Shown: positions 22,618 through 32,283, counted from the stretch's first letter. The stretch: 39,896 nucleotides of DNA from JAYFRC01 sp034926415 (GCA_034926415.1 JAYFRC010000081.1:1-39896), one strand, 5' to 3'. The notes: a model not told the origin generated them from the sequence alone. Made by a program: numbers and translations.

Positions 22618-23916
22618 TCAGCCGAAGAGCTTCGGCAGGGCGTAGTTATTGACCTCGCTGAGGATGCGTTCCATATCGAGGGTGAAATACCCGCCGTTTT
22701 CATATATGATTTTTCCGCGTGCCATATTCATGCATACGTTACCACCGTGCGCTGCGGCGACGAGATTCGCCTCGATGTCGTGGCATGGGACAAGATTCGG
22801 CGCTGCGAAATCTACGAGGATAACGTCCGCCATCGCGCCGGCCTCAATAACGCCGGCGTGCCGCCCCTGCGCCTTCGCGCCGTTCGCGGCAGCCATACGC
22901 AAGACTTCAAAATCAGACAGCGCGGTAGGATCGAGCGCCGTGACCTTCGCCAGCAGCGCCGCGAGCTTCATTTCCTCAAACATATCGTGGTTGTCGTTGG
23001 AGCTCATGCCGTCGGTGCCGAGAGCCACGTTTATCCCGGCGTCAAGCATTTTGCGCACCGGCGCCGCGCCCGAAGCGAGCTTCATGTTGCTCGCGGGGTT
23101 GTGCACGGCGGTAACGCCGTGCTTTTTCATGATTTTCCAGTCATCCGGCGTTGTCCAGACGCAGTGCGCCGCTATCGCGGGAGAGTCCCATACGCCGCAT
23201 TTTTCGAATATCGCGGCGGGTGTCATGCCGTGGCGCGCGATGCACGCCTCCTGCTCGGATTTCGTTTCGGAAAGGTGGACATGGGTTATAAGATGACGGT
23301 CGGCTGCGAGCTTTGCCACCCATTCCCAGACGGCGGGATACGAGGTGTATTCGCCGTGGATGCAGGCGTCGGCCTTTATCTGCGCGTCGCCGTCCGCACC
23401 GCCGTATTTCTCCGCGAGCGCGCGCATCTCTATAGCGCCCTGACATGTATCGGGGTCGAAATCCGGCGTGAATACGGTCAGTCCGCGCGCGATGTTGGCG
23501 GATATGCCGGACTCATTAACCGCGTCTATGATGTCGTCGCAAAAATAGTACATATCGGACACGGAGGTTATTCCGCAGGCTATCGCCTCGGCGAGGGCAA
23601 GCTGTGTTCCGGCCTTCACCGCGCGTCCGTCAAGCTTGGCCTCGACGGGGAATATGTAGTCGTTGAGCCAGGTCTGAAGGTCGTGGCCTCCGGCAAAGCC
23701 GCGCATGAGCGTCATCGGAAGATGCGTGTGCGCGTTGACAAAGCCGGGCATAAGCACCTTTCCGGAGCAGTCCTTTTCCTCGCCGGAAAAGTCCACAGGA
23801 CGGGTGCTTCCGACATAGGCTATACGCTCCCCGCGCACGAGCACGAAGGCGTTTTTGAGTATGGTGTTTTTGCCATCCATCGTGACGACCGAGGCACCTG
23901 AAAACAAAATATCCAT
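22618..23916 (-). CDS. mtaD: 5'-methylthioadenosine/S-adenosylhomocysteine deaminase
   Basis: The 432-residue amidohydrolase has the metal motif NAHTHLPM, then LITHVHLSET, AAHCVW and GTDGMSSND in order, the set shared by MTA/SAH deaminases and related TrzN/AtzB-type enzymes. The expected reaction converts S-adenosylhomocysteine or methylthioadenosine to the inosine form. It follows a purine nucleoside phosphorylase gene by 18 nt, which fits a salvage pair that deaminates and then cleaves the nucleoside. Substrate choice within the family is not certain. Confidence 0.87.
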   Translation of the reverse strand: MDILFSGASVVTMDGKNTILKNAFVLVRGERIAYVGSTRPVDFSGEEKDCSGKVLMPGFVNAHTHLPMTLMRGFAGGHDLQTWLNDYIFPVEAKLDGRAVKAGTQLALAEAIACGITSVSDMYYFCDDIIDAVNESGISANIARGLTVFTPDFDPDTCQGAIEMRALAEKYGGADGDAQIKADACIHGEYTSYPAVWEWVAKLAADRHLITHVHLSETKSEQEACIARHGMTPAAIFEKCGVWDSPAIAAHCVWTTPDDWKIMKKHGVTAVHNPASNMKLASGAAPVRKMLDAGINVALGTDGMSSNDNHDMFEEMKLAALLAKVTALDPTALSDFEVLRMAAANGAKAQGRHAGVIEAGAMADVILVDFAAPNLVPCHDIEANLVAAAHGGNVCMNMARGKIIYENGGYFTLDMERILSEVNNYALPKLFG

Positions 23917-23934
23917 ATTATGGAATCTCCTTAT

Positions 23935-24762
23935 TTACATTCCCGCGAGACATGCGAGCACAAGCGCCGAAAAATGCCCTCTGGCGGCCTCCGCCGCGTC
24001 GAGCACGTCCTTTTCAGTCAGCGGGACGTCGAGCACGCCCGCCGCCATGTTTGAGCAGAGCGTGAAGCCAAGCGTTTCAATGCCGCAGTGGTTAGAGGTG
24101 ATGACCTCGGGAACGGTGCTCATTCCCGCGGCGTCGGCTCCGAGAAGGCGCGCCGCGCGTATTTCCGCGGGCGTCTCGAACTGAGGCCCGGGGAAGTACA
24201 TATAGACGCCCTCGCGGAGAGTTATGCCGAGCGCCGCCGCGCTTTTGCGTGCGATGTCCTGAAGGCGCGGCGAATAGGCTTTTGACATATCGGGAAAGCG
24301 CACGCCGAAGGGCGAGATGTTCGGGCCCGTCAGCGGGCTGTCTCCGAACAGTTTGATGTGGTCGGTGATGAGCATGATGTCGCCGGGAGCAAAGGATGTA
24401 TTTATCGCGCCGGCGGCGTTCGTTACTATCATCTTATCTGCACCGAGCAGGTGGGATACGCGCACGGCGAAAGTTACGTCCGCGAAGGAGTAGCCCTCGT
24501 AGCAGTGCGTCCGGCCCTGCATGACGGCGACGCGTTTCCCCGCGAGCGTGCCGAACACGAACCGCCCCTTGTGTCCCGGGGCGGTCGAGTGTTTGAAATT
24601 GGGTATGTCGGTGTAATTCACGAAGGTCGGGTCTTCGACCGTGTCGCCGAGGAAGCCGAGCCCCGAGCCGAGTATCAGCAGCACCTCGGGCAAAAAGCCC
24701 TCCGGGAGTCGTCTCGCGATGAAGTCGGCGCTGAAGCGGTAGTCGTCGTAGGAGTAGGGCAT
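23935..24762 (-). CDS. punA: Purine nucleoside phosphorylase, trimeric class II
   Basis: The 275-residue enzyme has GSGLG near the start, the phosphate-site GRTHCYEGY, TNAAGAIN, the purine-site FETPAEIR and MSTVPEVI, and an Asn in TLCSNMA. The Glu and Asn in the last motifs fit 6-oxopurine nucleosides (inosine, guanosine) rather than adenosine. It is preceded by a zinc-ribbon gene whose TGA overlaps its ATG (TGATG), with GGAG 10 nt upstream. The neighbouring deaminase could supply inosine-type substrates. Confidence 0.93.
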   Translation of the reverse strand: MPYSYDDYRFSADFIARRLPEGFLPEVLLILGSGLGFLGDTVEDPTFVNYTDIPNFKHSTAPGHKGRFVFGTLAGKRVAVMQGRTHCYEGYSFADVTFAVRVSHLLGADKMIVTNAAGAINTSFAPGDIMLITDHIKLFGDSPLTGPNISPFGVRFPDMSKAYSPRLQDIARKSAAALGITLREGVYMYFPGPQFETPAEIRAARLLGADAAGMSTVPEVITSNHCGIETLGFTLCSNMAAGVLDVPLTEKDVLDAAEAARGHFSALVLACLAGM

Positions 24763-25166
24763 CACAGCGCTGCTCCGCAGGACTTGCAGAACTTGTCTCC
24801 GTTATCGCAGCGCGCGCCGCAGCTCGGGCAGACCTTGGCGCCGCGTATGGCATCGGCCTGAGCCTTGAGATATTCTACCTTGCCCTTCTTGGCATCTATG
24901 AGGCCGAGGTTCTGCATAAGCACAGCGCCGTCGCTCTCCTCACCCTTGTGGGTTGCGTAGACGGTCTCGCCGACGGTCTTCATAAGTCCGGATATCTCGG
25001 TGTTGAGGTCGAATATCTCCATATTTATCTTGGCGATGTTCGCAAAGTCCTCGGCCGTCTTTCCGACGTTCTTGACCGCGTCGCCCGTCATGGAATTGAC
25101 GCTGTCCACAACGCTGTTCGCGCCCTTGCGTACCATGTTGAGTAAATCGTTGAGCTTGTCGTCCAT
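24762..25166 (-). CDS. Small protein with helical region and C-terminal zinc ribbon
   Basis: The 134-residue protein is predicted helical for residues 1-105 (a possible coiled coil around NMEIFDLNTEISGLMK) and ends in a four-cysteine zinc ribbon, CPSC-x8-CKSC. Proteins of this shape are frequent in Firmicutes, but I know no function. ATG 25166 has GGGAGG upstream. Its stop overlaps the nucleoside phosphorylase start, so the two are coupled. Confidence 0.8.
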   Translation of the reverse strand: MDDKLNDLLNMVRKGANSVVDSVNSMTGDAVKNVGKTAEDFANIAKINMEIFDLNTEISGLMKTVGETVYATHKGEESDGAVLMQNLGLIDAKKGKVEYLKAQADAIRGAKVCPSCGARCDNGDKFCKSCGAAL

Positions 25167-25199
25167 AAATTTAACCTCCCTAAAAATATTACTGTAAGT

Positions 25200-26699
25200 T
25201 TATACGTCTTTTGCGGAACGCATACGCTCATTATAAAAATCGGCGAAAGCCTTTTGATTGGCCGCGATTTTTTCCGGGCGTGCGATGTATTCCGCGGGAT
25301 ACTTAAGATTGAACGCGCGCTCGATGTATCCGCTTTTTACATCGACCATTTTCGTGGAGCCTCCCGCGCCGAGACTCAGTATGCTCTGGAGCTCCTCCAT
25401 GATGTAGATATTGTAAAGGCACTCGCAGTTCTCCCGGCACCAGCCGACGTTTTCAAAGCTGCCGGACATATATTTCTGCCGGTAAATATAATACGGCGAA
25501 AACCCGTTTTCAGGGAGAAGCTCCGCGGCGCAGGAAAGCATCTGCGTGACATCCCCGGCAGACGGTATAGCGAATCCGTCGAGCAGTATGCGCGAGCCTT
25601 TTTTGAGCGAAAGCGTGTGTACGGTTATGTTGTCCGCTCCCATCGAAACGACGCGCTCCATCGTCTTGCGAAAACCTGATACGCTGTCGGTCGGAAGGCC
25701 CGCGATGACGTCCATGTTGATGTGCTCCATGCCTCCGCGCCTGACAATATCCATCGCGCGGAGCACGTCGCCGGACGTGTGCCGGCGGCCTATGGCCTCG
25801 AGCACCGCGTCGTCCATAGTCTGCGGGTTGACGCTCACGCGCGTGACGCCGTGCGTTTTGAGCACGGCGATCTTTTCATCATCCACCGTATCGGGACGCC
25901 CGGCTTCGACTGTATATTCAAGCAGATGTGAAAGGTCAAAATTATTTTCAAGCTCGAAGAGCAGCGCGTCGAGTTGCTTTGCGGTCAGCGTCGTCGGCGT
26001 TCCTCCGCCGATGTACACCGTGCTTATGTTAAGGCCGAGCGAGCGGACAAGCTCCGCGCCGGAGCGTATCTCCGCGAACAGCGCGCCGAGATACGGCTCG
26101 ATAAGTGAAAATGATTTTTCAACCGACGAGCTGACGAAGCTGCAATACGCGCAGCGAGTGGGGCAGAAAGGAATACCGACGTAGAGCGATATGTCCCGCG
26201 GAGAGATCAGCGACATCGCGCGCATGCTCGCTTTCGCGGCGTCCATGCAGAGCTCCGCACGATCCTTGGAAACGAAATATTCGTCGGTAAGCGCACGAAA
26301 AGTATCGCCCTCGCTCATGCCGCTGCCAAGACGGCGCGACGCTATGCGCGCCGGGCGTATGCCTGTAAGCGCGCCCCAGGGAGGAATGCTGCCCGTTATC
26401 TTCTCCGCCGCGTTGAAAAACGCAAAACGGACGGCCTTTTGATACGCGCGTTCCTTTGAAAGCGCGTCTGAGTAGCCGCCTGACGGAACGCTGTATTCGC
26501 CCTCGGCGGACTTTCCGTCGAACGTCATGCGGCAAAACGCGCGGGCCGCATTTTCGCCGGGCTGAAAGGAGACGAGCGCAAAATCGTCCGACGCTTCGCC
26601 GGAAGCGGTGACATATTCCGGACGTTCGTCCGGGAACAGCGCAAGGAGCATCTGCTCTACTGCGTACTTATAGTCGTGTCCGAGAAAGAGGAGCTTCAT
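25200..26699 (-). CDS. hemZ: Coproporphyrinogen dehydrogenase-like radical SAM protein HemZ
   Basis: The 499-residue protein has an N-terminal region of about 165 residues seen in HemZ, then a radical SAM barrel with CPTRCAYC (Cys179, Cys183, Cys186), GGGTPT and a HemN-like C-terminal domain. The family is HemN-like; B. subtilis HemZ is described as an oxygen-independent coproporphyrinogen oxidase, though many relatives have other roles. No other haem gene is near. Its ATG overlaps the stop of the MBL hydrolase by 4 nt (ATGA). Confidence 0.9.
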   Translation of the reverse strand: MKLLFLGHDYKYAVEQMLLALFPDERPEYVTASGEASDDFALVSFQPGENAARAFCRMTFDGKSAEGEYSVPSGGYSDALSKERAYQKAVRFAFFNAAEKITGSIPPWGALTGIRPARIASRRLGSGMSEGDTFRALTDEYFVSKDRAELCMDAAKASMRAMSLISPRDISLYVGIPFCPTRCAYCSFVSSSVEKSFSLIEPYLGALFAEIRSGAELVRSLGLNISTVYIGGGTPTTLTAKQLDALLFELENNFDLSHLLEYTVEAGRPDTVDDEKIAVLKTHGVTRVSVNPQTMDDAVLEAIGRRHTSGDVLRAMDIVRRGGMEHINMDVIAGLPTDSVSGFRKTMERVVSMGADNITVHTLSLKKGSRILLDGFAIPSAGDVTQMLSCAAELLPENGFSPYYIYRQKYMSGSFENVGWCRENCECLYNIYIMEELQSILSLGAGGSTKMVDVKSGYIERAFNLKYPAEYIARPEKIAANQKAFADFYNERMRSAKDV

Positions 26700-27319
26700 G
26701 CCTCGTCAAGCGCCTGGCGCATGAAACAGTTGGTGCGGCGCTCGTCGCCGAGCGTGGTGGTCCACTCGTGCCCGGGGTAGACCTTAAATTCGCCGGGCAG
26801 CTCATAAAGCCGCTTGAGCGAAGCGAGCATCGCGCGCCAGTCTCCGCCGGGGAAATCGGTGCGTCCGCAGGAGCCGGCGAACAACGTGTCTCCTGTAAAC
26901 AGCATGCCGCCGGACTTGAACGTGACCGAGCCGGGCGTGTGTCCTGGGGTTTCCAGAACCTGAAAAACCATTGAGCCGACCGTTATAGTGTCTCCCTCGT
27001 GTATAAAGCGCATACCGGCTTCACGTTCGCACTGCCAGAACTCGGGTTTATCGGAGCCCTCGGCGCAGACGTCCTTTTCGCTTACATAGATGGGAAGTGC
27101 GGGAAAATTCTGAACAAAATACGGAAGAGCTGAAACGTGGTCGAAATGGCCGTGCGTAAGGAGGATGGCGTCAAGCTCATATCCGAACGACGCCCACTCG
27201 CGGACGAGCCGTTCGCCCTCGTCTCCGGGGTCGATAATGCAGCCTTTTTTCGTGTTTTCGTCTCCGGCAAAATAACAGTTCGTCATTATCTGGCCAACGC
27301 TGAAACCTTTTACTTCCAT
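26696..27319 (-). CDS. MBL-fold metallo-hydrolase, glyoxalase II-like
   Basis: The 207-residue protein has the two-metal motif THGHFDH (His56, His58, Asp60, His61), then PGHTPGS, FTGDTLF and YPGHEW, which supply the remaining ligands. Small stand-alone members of this group hydrolyse thioesters or are uncharacterised; it is shorter than true glyoxalase II. GGAGG lies 7 nt before ATG 27319. It is placed between dtd and hemZ in one minus-strand run. Confidence 0.92.
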   Translation of the reverse strand: MEVKGFSVGQIMTNCYFAGDENTKKGCIIDPGDEGERLVREWASFGYELDAILLTHGHFDHVSALPYFVQNFPALPIYVSEKDVCAEGSDKPEFWQCEREAGMRFIHEGDTITVGSMVFQVLETPGHTPGSVTFKSGGMLFTGDTLFAGSCGRTDFPGGDWRAMLASLKRLYELPGEFKVYPGHEWTTTLGDERRTNCFMRQALDEA

Positions 27320-27332
27320 GGGGTTTCCTCCC

Positions 27333-27776
27333 TTACATAGTTTCGGTATCGAGTATTATCGTCACGGGCCCGTCGTTGACGGACGCGACCTGCATATCTG
27401 CTCCGAATTCGCCGTGCTCCACATGAAAGCCCGAGTCGGCGCACAGAGCCATAAATTTTTCGTAAAGCGGTATCGCAATCTCGGGCTTTGCCGCTCCGGT
27501 AAATCCGGGACGGCGGCTTTTGCAGTCGGCGTAAAGCGTGAACTGCGATACTACGAGAAGCGCTCCTCCCGCCGCGGCGAGGTTTAAGTTCATCTTTCCG
27601 TTTTCATCGCTGAACACGCGAAGGCCGCATATTTTGTCCGCGAGCCTTTTGGATTCAGCGTCAGTGTCGTTTGGCCCTACTCCGAGCAGAACGAGAAAGC
27701 CCTTTTCAATTTTTCCGTTTATATTGCCGTCTATCTCGACGGACGCGCCTTTTACGCGCGTTACGACAGCACGCAT
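27333..27776 (-). CDS. dtd: D-aminoacyl-tRNA deacylase
   Basis: The 147-residue enzyme clears D-amino acids (and glycine wrongly put on tRNA-Ala). The two active-site motifs are present: SQFTLYAD and NDGPVT. Length is normal. It follows relA by 95 nt, the usual Firmicutes arrangement. ATG 27776 has GGAGG upstream. Confidence 0.97.
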   Translation of the reverse strand: MRAVVTRVKGASVEIDGNINGKIEKGFLVLLGVGPNDTDAESKRLADKICGLRVFSDENGKMNLNLAAAGGALLVVSQFTLYADCKSRRPGFTGAAKPEIAIPLYEKFMALCADSGFHVEHGEFGADMQVASVNDGPVTIILDTETM

Positions 27777-27871
27777 ACGCGTTGTCCTCCGTATTGTTGA
27801 TTTTCAGTTGATACAGTCATTCCCTGCTTCCAAATCGAGAGAGTCAGAGCGAAGCGAAGTTTCTTCCGACG

Positions 27872-30103
27872 TCAGCCCGCCGGCCTGTTTACCTGCATCA
27901 CTCCCGGTATTGCCTGGAGTTTTTTCATCAGGTCGCGGAGTTGTTCGCTGCCGGTGATATTGATGACGAGCGACGTTATAGCGTAGCCGTCAGGCATCCC
28001 GCGCGCTGAAAACGAGTCGACGTGTATCTTCGCGGTGCTGAGCAGCGTGCTTATGTCAAGCACGAGCCCATCGCGGGCTTTGGAAATGATTTCCAAATTG
28101 GTCTGGTAGCTCTCACTGGTGTTGGCGCCCCACGATACTTTTATCCAGCGCCCCTTCTCATTGTCGGGACGTTTGGCGGGGTCGGCATTGGGACAATCGC
28201 ACCTGTGGACCGAGACTCCGTAGCCGCGCGTTATGAATCCGATTATAGGGTCGCCGGGAACAGGGGAGCAGCACTTGGAAAACTTTACCAGACAGTTGTC
28301 AAGCCCTTCGACGATAATGCCGTTCTCACTGCGTCGGGGCTTCGGGAGCGTGATTTTCGTGCCGTCGTCCGAGGCCTTTGGCGTCGGAATGGGTATCTTC
28401 CCGTCAAGCTCGGCGGCGGCGCTTTGCTGCTGGGCGCGGGCTATGCGCAGCAGCTCGTCGCGTATCTTATTGATGACCTTGAGCGCCGACACTCCGCCAT
28501 AGCCGATGGAGGCATACATTTCATCGAGCGAGGAGTAGGCCACTTTCTTGAGTATGAGCGGAAGGTTCTCGTCGGATGTGACTATGGCAAGCGGTATGCC
28601 CGCGTGCTTGAGCTCGGAATCGAAGCTGAGCTTGCCGCGCGCGATGTTCTCCTCGCGGCGCTCCTTCTTGAACCACTGCCGTATTTTGTTGCGCGCCTCG
28701 TTGCTGCGCGCGATGTTTATCCAGTCACGGCTTGGCCCGCGGGCGGACTTGGAGGTTATGACCTCGACTATGTCTCCGTTCTGAAGCTGGTAGTCGAAAG
28801 TAACGATGCGGTTGTTGACCTTGCATCCGGTCATAGAATTGCCGATGGCCGAGTGAATAGAGTATGCGAAATCGATGGGCGTCGCGCCGGTAGGCAGGTT
28901 GACCACGTCGCCGTTCGGCGTGAAGACGAATACCTCGTCCGCGAACATATCGACCTTCATAGTGTGAATGAATTCCTCGGCGTCAGAGTCCTCCTGGTTT
29001 TCAAGGAGCTTGCGCACCCACTCGAAGCTCTGTTCGCTGCCGAGATTGCCGTTTAGGCCCTGCTTGTATTTCCAATGCGCTGCGATGCCGTATTCTGCGA
29101 CCTGATGCATCTCGTAGGTGCGGATCTGCACCTCGAACGGTATGCCCTCGTCGCCGATAACGGTGGTATGCAGAGACTGATACATATTCGGCTTCGGCGT
29201 TCCGATATAGTCCTTGAAGCGGCCGAGCACGGGCTTGTAAAGATCGTGCATCACGCCGAGCACGTTGTAGCAGTCGGGCAGCGTGTCGACGATGACGCGG
29301 AACGCAAACAGGTCGTATATCTGGTCGAGCGATTTGCCCTGCGAATACATTTTGCGGTAGATGCTGTAAGTGTGTTTTATGCGGCCGTATACTGTGGCCT
29401 TGATGTTTTGCTCGTTGAGGCGCTCGGTTATCTGTCTCTGGATATGCGCCATAAATTTTTCATGTTCCGGGCGCGTCAGCTCCAGCTTGTCGTTTATCTC
29501 ACGGTAACCCACGGGGTCGAGATACTGGAGCGCGCGGTCCTCAAGCTCCCACTTGACCTTCTGCATACCGAGGCGATGCGCGAGCGGAGCATATATCTCC
29601 ATGGTCTCGAGCGATTTTTGCTTCTGCTTCGCGGAGGACTGATAATCCATCGTGCGCATATTGTGCAGACGGTCGGCGATTTTGACGAGGACGACGCGGA
29701 TGTCCTTGGACATGGCCATCAGCATCTTGCGCAGGTTTTCCATCTGCTCCTCTTCCTTGCTGATATACTGCACGCGCGTCAGCTTTGTCACGCCCTCTAC
29801 GAGCTCGGCGACCGAGGGAGAGAAGAGCTTGGCTATCTCCTCGTGAGTCGCGTCGGTGTCCTCGATGCAGTCGTGAAGCAGCGCGGCCATAATGGACTCG
29901 CTGTCGAGATGCAGCTCGGCGACTATCGCGGCGACGGCCAGTGGATGCATTATATAGGGAGACCCGTCTTTGCGCGACTGACCGTCGTGCTTGTCACGCG
30001 CGTATTCGAACGCCAGACGGATATGTGCGAAATCGGCGTTCGGATTGTATGCACGGATGGATTCTTCCAGATTTTGGTATTCATTCTCTATGTCGAATGC
30101 CAT
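27872..30103 (-). CDS. relA: Bifunctional (p)ppGpp synthetase/hydrolase
   Basis: The 743-residue Rel protein has the HD hydrolase domain (about 25-180; His53, and LLHDCIED with His77 and Asp78), the synthetase domain (about 215-350; RIKHTYSIYRKM), a TGS domain (about 405-465; VFVFTPNGDVVNLP), and a C-terminal ACT domain (about 668-743). It makes and degrades the alarmone (p)ppGpp on amino acid starvation. The intact HD motif supports hydrolase activity. Gene order recJ-relA-dtd resembles B. subtilis, except that apt is missing between recJ and relA. Confidence 0.97.
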   Translation of the reverse strand: MAFDIENEYQNLEESIRAYNPNADFAHIRLAFEYARDKHDGQSRKDGSPYIMHPLAVAAIVAELHLDSESIMAALLHDCIEDTDATHEEIAKLFSPSVAELVEGVTKLTRVQYISKEEEQMENLRKMLMAMSKDIRVVLVKIADRLHNMRTMDYQSSAKQKQKSLETMEIYAPLAHRLGMQKVKWELEDRALQYLDPVGYREINDKLELTRPEHEKFMAHIQRQITERLNEQNIKATVYGRIKHTYSIYRKMYSQGKSLDQIYDLFAFRVIVDTLPDCYNVLGVMHDLYKPVLGRFKDYIGTPKPNMYQSLHTTVIGDEGIPFEVQIRTYEMHQVAEYGIAAHWKYKQGLNGNLGSEQSFEWVRKLLENQEDSDAEEFIHTMKVDMFADEVFVFTPNGDVVNLPTGATPIDFAYSIHSAIGNSMTGCKVNNRIVTFDYQLQNGDIVEVITSKSARGPSRDWINIARSNEARNKIRQWFKKERREENIARGKLSFDSELKHAGIPLAIVTSDENLPLILKKVAYSSLDEMYASIGYGGVSALKVINKIRDELLRIARAQQQSAAAELDGKIPIPTPKASDDGTKITLPKPRRSENGIIVEGLDNCLVKFSKCCSPVPGDPIIGFITRGYGVSVHRCDCPNADPAKRPDNEKGRWIKVSWGANTSESYQTNLEIISKARDGLVLDISTLLSTAKIHVDSFSARGMPDGYAITSLVINITGSEQLRDLMKKLQAIPGVMQVNRPAG

Positions 30104-30126
30104 AAAGTACCTCGTAAGTTCTATAT

Positions 30127-32211
30127 TTATCGACCGAGCGCGACCGCCAGCCGTTTCGCCGTGGGAGTGTCCTCGAGCACGACGTGCTTTTTGGAAAGCA
30201 TGGACAGGGCGGCGTCGCCGCCCGAAATATCGTATTCTATAAGTCCGCTCTCCGCGAACATGCCGAGTATGACCATCGCGCGGAGATAAGCGTTTTCACC
30301 GCCGATGCTCTGAGCGCAGGAGCGGAAGAACGGCTGCGCATGCGTGTGAAACGGTTCGTCATGTATCTTTGGGAAAATATATTTCCACATCGCCTCGCAC
30401 TGCGCGCGCTCCGGAAGCATCCTCGCAGCTTCCGCCGCGCTCGCTTCCGCGCCGCCGGAAAATCTGTTGCACAGTGCGGCGTCGGAGTTTCGCAATGCGA
30501 CGAGCTGGAGCTGCGGGCTCCGCTTTTCGCGGAACTCGTTGACGTTCAGGTAAAACGCCGCGTCTACGCTGTCGCCTCGGCAGGCGTCGCAGTCGGCGGT
30601 TGTAGTCGAAAAGAAAATGCCGTCTATGGAAGCGCCGTTTTTCGTAAGCCGGACCTTCATGTGCCTATTCTGCCCGACGTTTTGTATCATATCGAGATGC
30701 GCGTCCATGATGCAGAACACGGGGCGGGAGTTACCGCTTCCGTAGGGCTCGAGCATGGAGAGGTTTTCTATCTCTGTCAGTCCTGCTATTTCAGGCCCGT
30801 CTATCTCAGCGTCTATGTCGAGAACGGATATCGGTGGCCCGCTCCCGAAAAATCTGCCGGAGCACTCGTTAAGCTTTTTGCGAAGCGCCGGTATGTTTTC
30901 GCGCTTTATAGTAAAGCCGGCGGCAAGTTCGTGCCCGCCGAACCCCTCAAGCAGGTCTCCGCATTCACCGAGCGCGGCGAAAAGGTTGAACCCGCCGAAG
31001 CTGCGGCAGGAGCCTTTACCCATATCGCCGTTCAGATGTATCACGAACGCAGGGCAGGAATTCGTCTCTGCAAGGCGCGAGGCGACTATGCCGACGACTC
31101 CGGGGTTCCAGTTCTCGCTTTCGAGGACGATCGCATTGCGCTCGTTTTCGGGCATGGAGGATATGCGCTCCTCGGCCTCGGCGACAATGCCCTGTTCTAT
31201 CTCCTGGCGCCTGCAGTTGAGGGAGCAGAGCGCCTTTGCAAGCTTTTCCGCGCACGCGGGGTCTTTTGCGAGCAGCAGGTCGGCGGCGACGTCCGCGCCT
31301 CCGCCCTCTTCACGGCTGAGGCGTCCGGCCGCATTGATGCGCGGCGAGAGGACAAAGCCGATGCTGATGGAGGAAATTGTCTTTTCGGAGAGTTTCGTTT
31401 CGCGCAGCAGCGCCCGCAGCCCGACAAAGTCGGTGTCGGGTATATGCGCAAGTCCACAGGTCACGATGGTGCAGTTTTCTCCGGTCATGCACATCACGTC
31501 CGCCACGGTGCCTATAGCGGCCAGCGAACAGTAGCGCCGAAACAGCGTGTCTTCGTTTTCCTCTCCGCCGAGCGCCATTATGAGCTTCAGCGCGACGCCG
31601 ACTCCGGCAAGGTGCTTGAACGGGTACGGGCAGTCGCTCCTGTGCGGGTCGACTACCGCGACGGCGTCGGGAAGCGGCTCCTTGCATTCATGATGGTCGG
31701 TAACTATAACGTCCATACCCAGCGAACGCGCGTATTCGATTTCATCGGTGGCGGTTATGCCGCAGTCGACTGTTATTATAAGCTTGGCGCCAGCCTCCGC
31801 AAGCCGGCGCAGCGGGTCGCGCGAGAGACCGTAGCCGTCCTCGACGCGGTCGGGTATGTACTTGACGCAGTCCGCACCGAGACAGGTGAGGTAATCGAGC
31901 ATTATGCAGGTCGAGGTTATGCCATCGACGTCGTAATCGCCGAACACCGCTATCTCTTCATGCGCTTCGACGGCTTTCCGTATGCGCTCGACGGCCTTGT
32001 CCATGTCCCGCATAAGCATGGGGGAAAGTGTGAGGTGGTCGTCCGCACGCAGGAAATCGCGAGCCTTGTCAGCCGTATCTATCCCGCGCGAGGCAAGAAC
32101 GGCGGAGACGAGGCAGGGATATCCGGCTTCGGTCAGCGCTTCAAGCGCCTGCGGCGGGTAAGTTTTTATAATCCATTTTTGGTAATTCGTGCCGGATTGC
32201 CCCCCTTTCAT
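30127..32211 (-). CDS. recJ: Single-stranded-DNA-specific exonuclease RecJ
   Basis: The 694-residue exonuclease has the DHH-phosphoesterase motifs GDYDVDG (91-97), VDCGIT and TDHHE (DHH 172-174), then the DHHA1 domain with a glycine-rich GGFGGHELAAGF and a C-terminal extension. It trims 5' ends in recombination and repair. The start is unclear. ATG 32211 has no ribosome site, whereas a strong AAAGGGGGG (32200-32208) lies 9 nt before an in-frame ACG at 32190, which stands where relatives have the ATG of a MNYxKW-like opening. Either the protein starts at 32211, or the ACG is used weakly or is a recent change. It leads the run to dtd. Confidence 0.94.
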   Translation of the reverse strand: MKGGQSGTNYQKWIIKTYPPQALEALTEAGYPCLVSAVLASRGIDTADKARDFLRADDHLTLSPMLMRDMDKAVERIRKAVEAHEEIAVFGDYDVDGITSTCIMLDYLTCLGADCVKYIPDRVEDGYGLSRDPLRRLAEAGAKLIITVDCGITATDEIEYARSLGMDVIVTDHHECKEPLPDAVAVVDPHRSDCPYPFKHLAGVGVALKLIMALGGEENEDTLFRRYCSLAAIGTVADVMCMTGENCTIVTCGLAHIPDTDFVGLRALLRETKLSEKTISSISIGFVLSPRINAAGRLSREEGGGADVAADLLLAKDPACAEKLAKALCSLNCRRQEIEQGIVAEAEERISSMPENERNAIVLESENWNPGVVGIVASRLAETNSCPAFVIHLNGDMGKGSCRSFGGFNLFAALGECGDLLEGFGGHELAAGFTIKRENIPALRKKLNECSGRFFGSGPPISVLDIDAEIDGPEIAGLTEIENLSMLEPYGSGNSRPVFCIMDAHLDMIQNVGQNRHMKVRLTKNGASIDGIFFSTTTADCDACRGDSVDAAFYLNVNEFREKRSPQLQLVALRNSDAALCNRFSGGAEASAAEAARMLPERAQCEAMWKYIFPKIHDEPFHTHAQPFFRSCAQSIGGENAYLRAMVILGMFAESGLIEYDISGGDAALSMLSKKHVVLEDTPTAKRLAVALGR

Positions 32212-32283
32212 TGATTAAAGACCGCCTCGCGGAGCGGGAACGCGCCCGCAGCCGTATGGCGGAAACTATACAACTATCGTATT

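Noticed and set aside
22747..23901. A 384-codon plus-strand frame opposite the deaminase gene
   Set aside because: No recognisable domain and exact overlap with a well-supported amidohydrolase.
28022..30289. Long plus-strand frames opposite relA
   Set aside because: The same shadow effect; the minus strand encodes all Rel domains without interruption.
30184..32214. A 676-codon open frame on the plus strand opposite recJ
   Set aside because: It mirrors recJ on the other strand; GC-rich third positions create such shadows. It has no family motif and no ribosome site, while recJ has clear DHH motifs.
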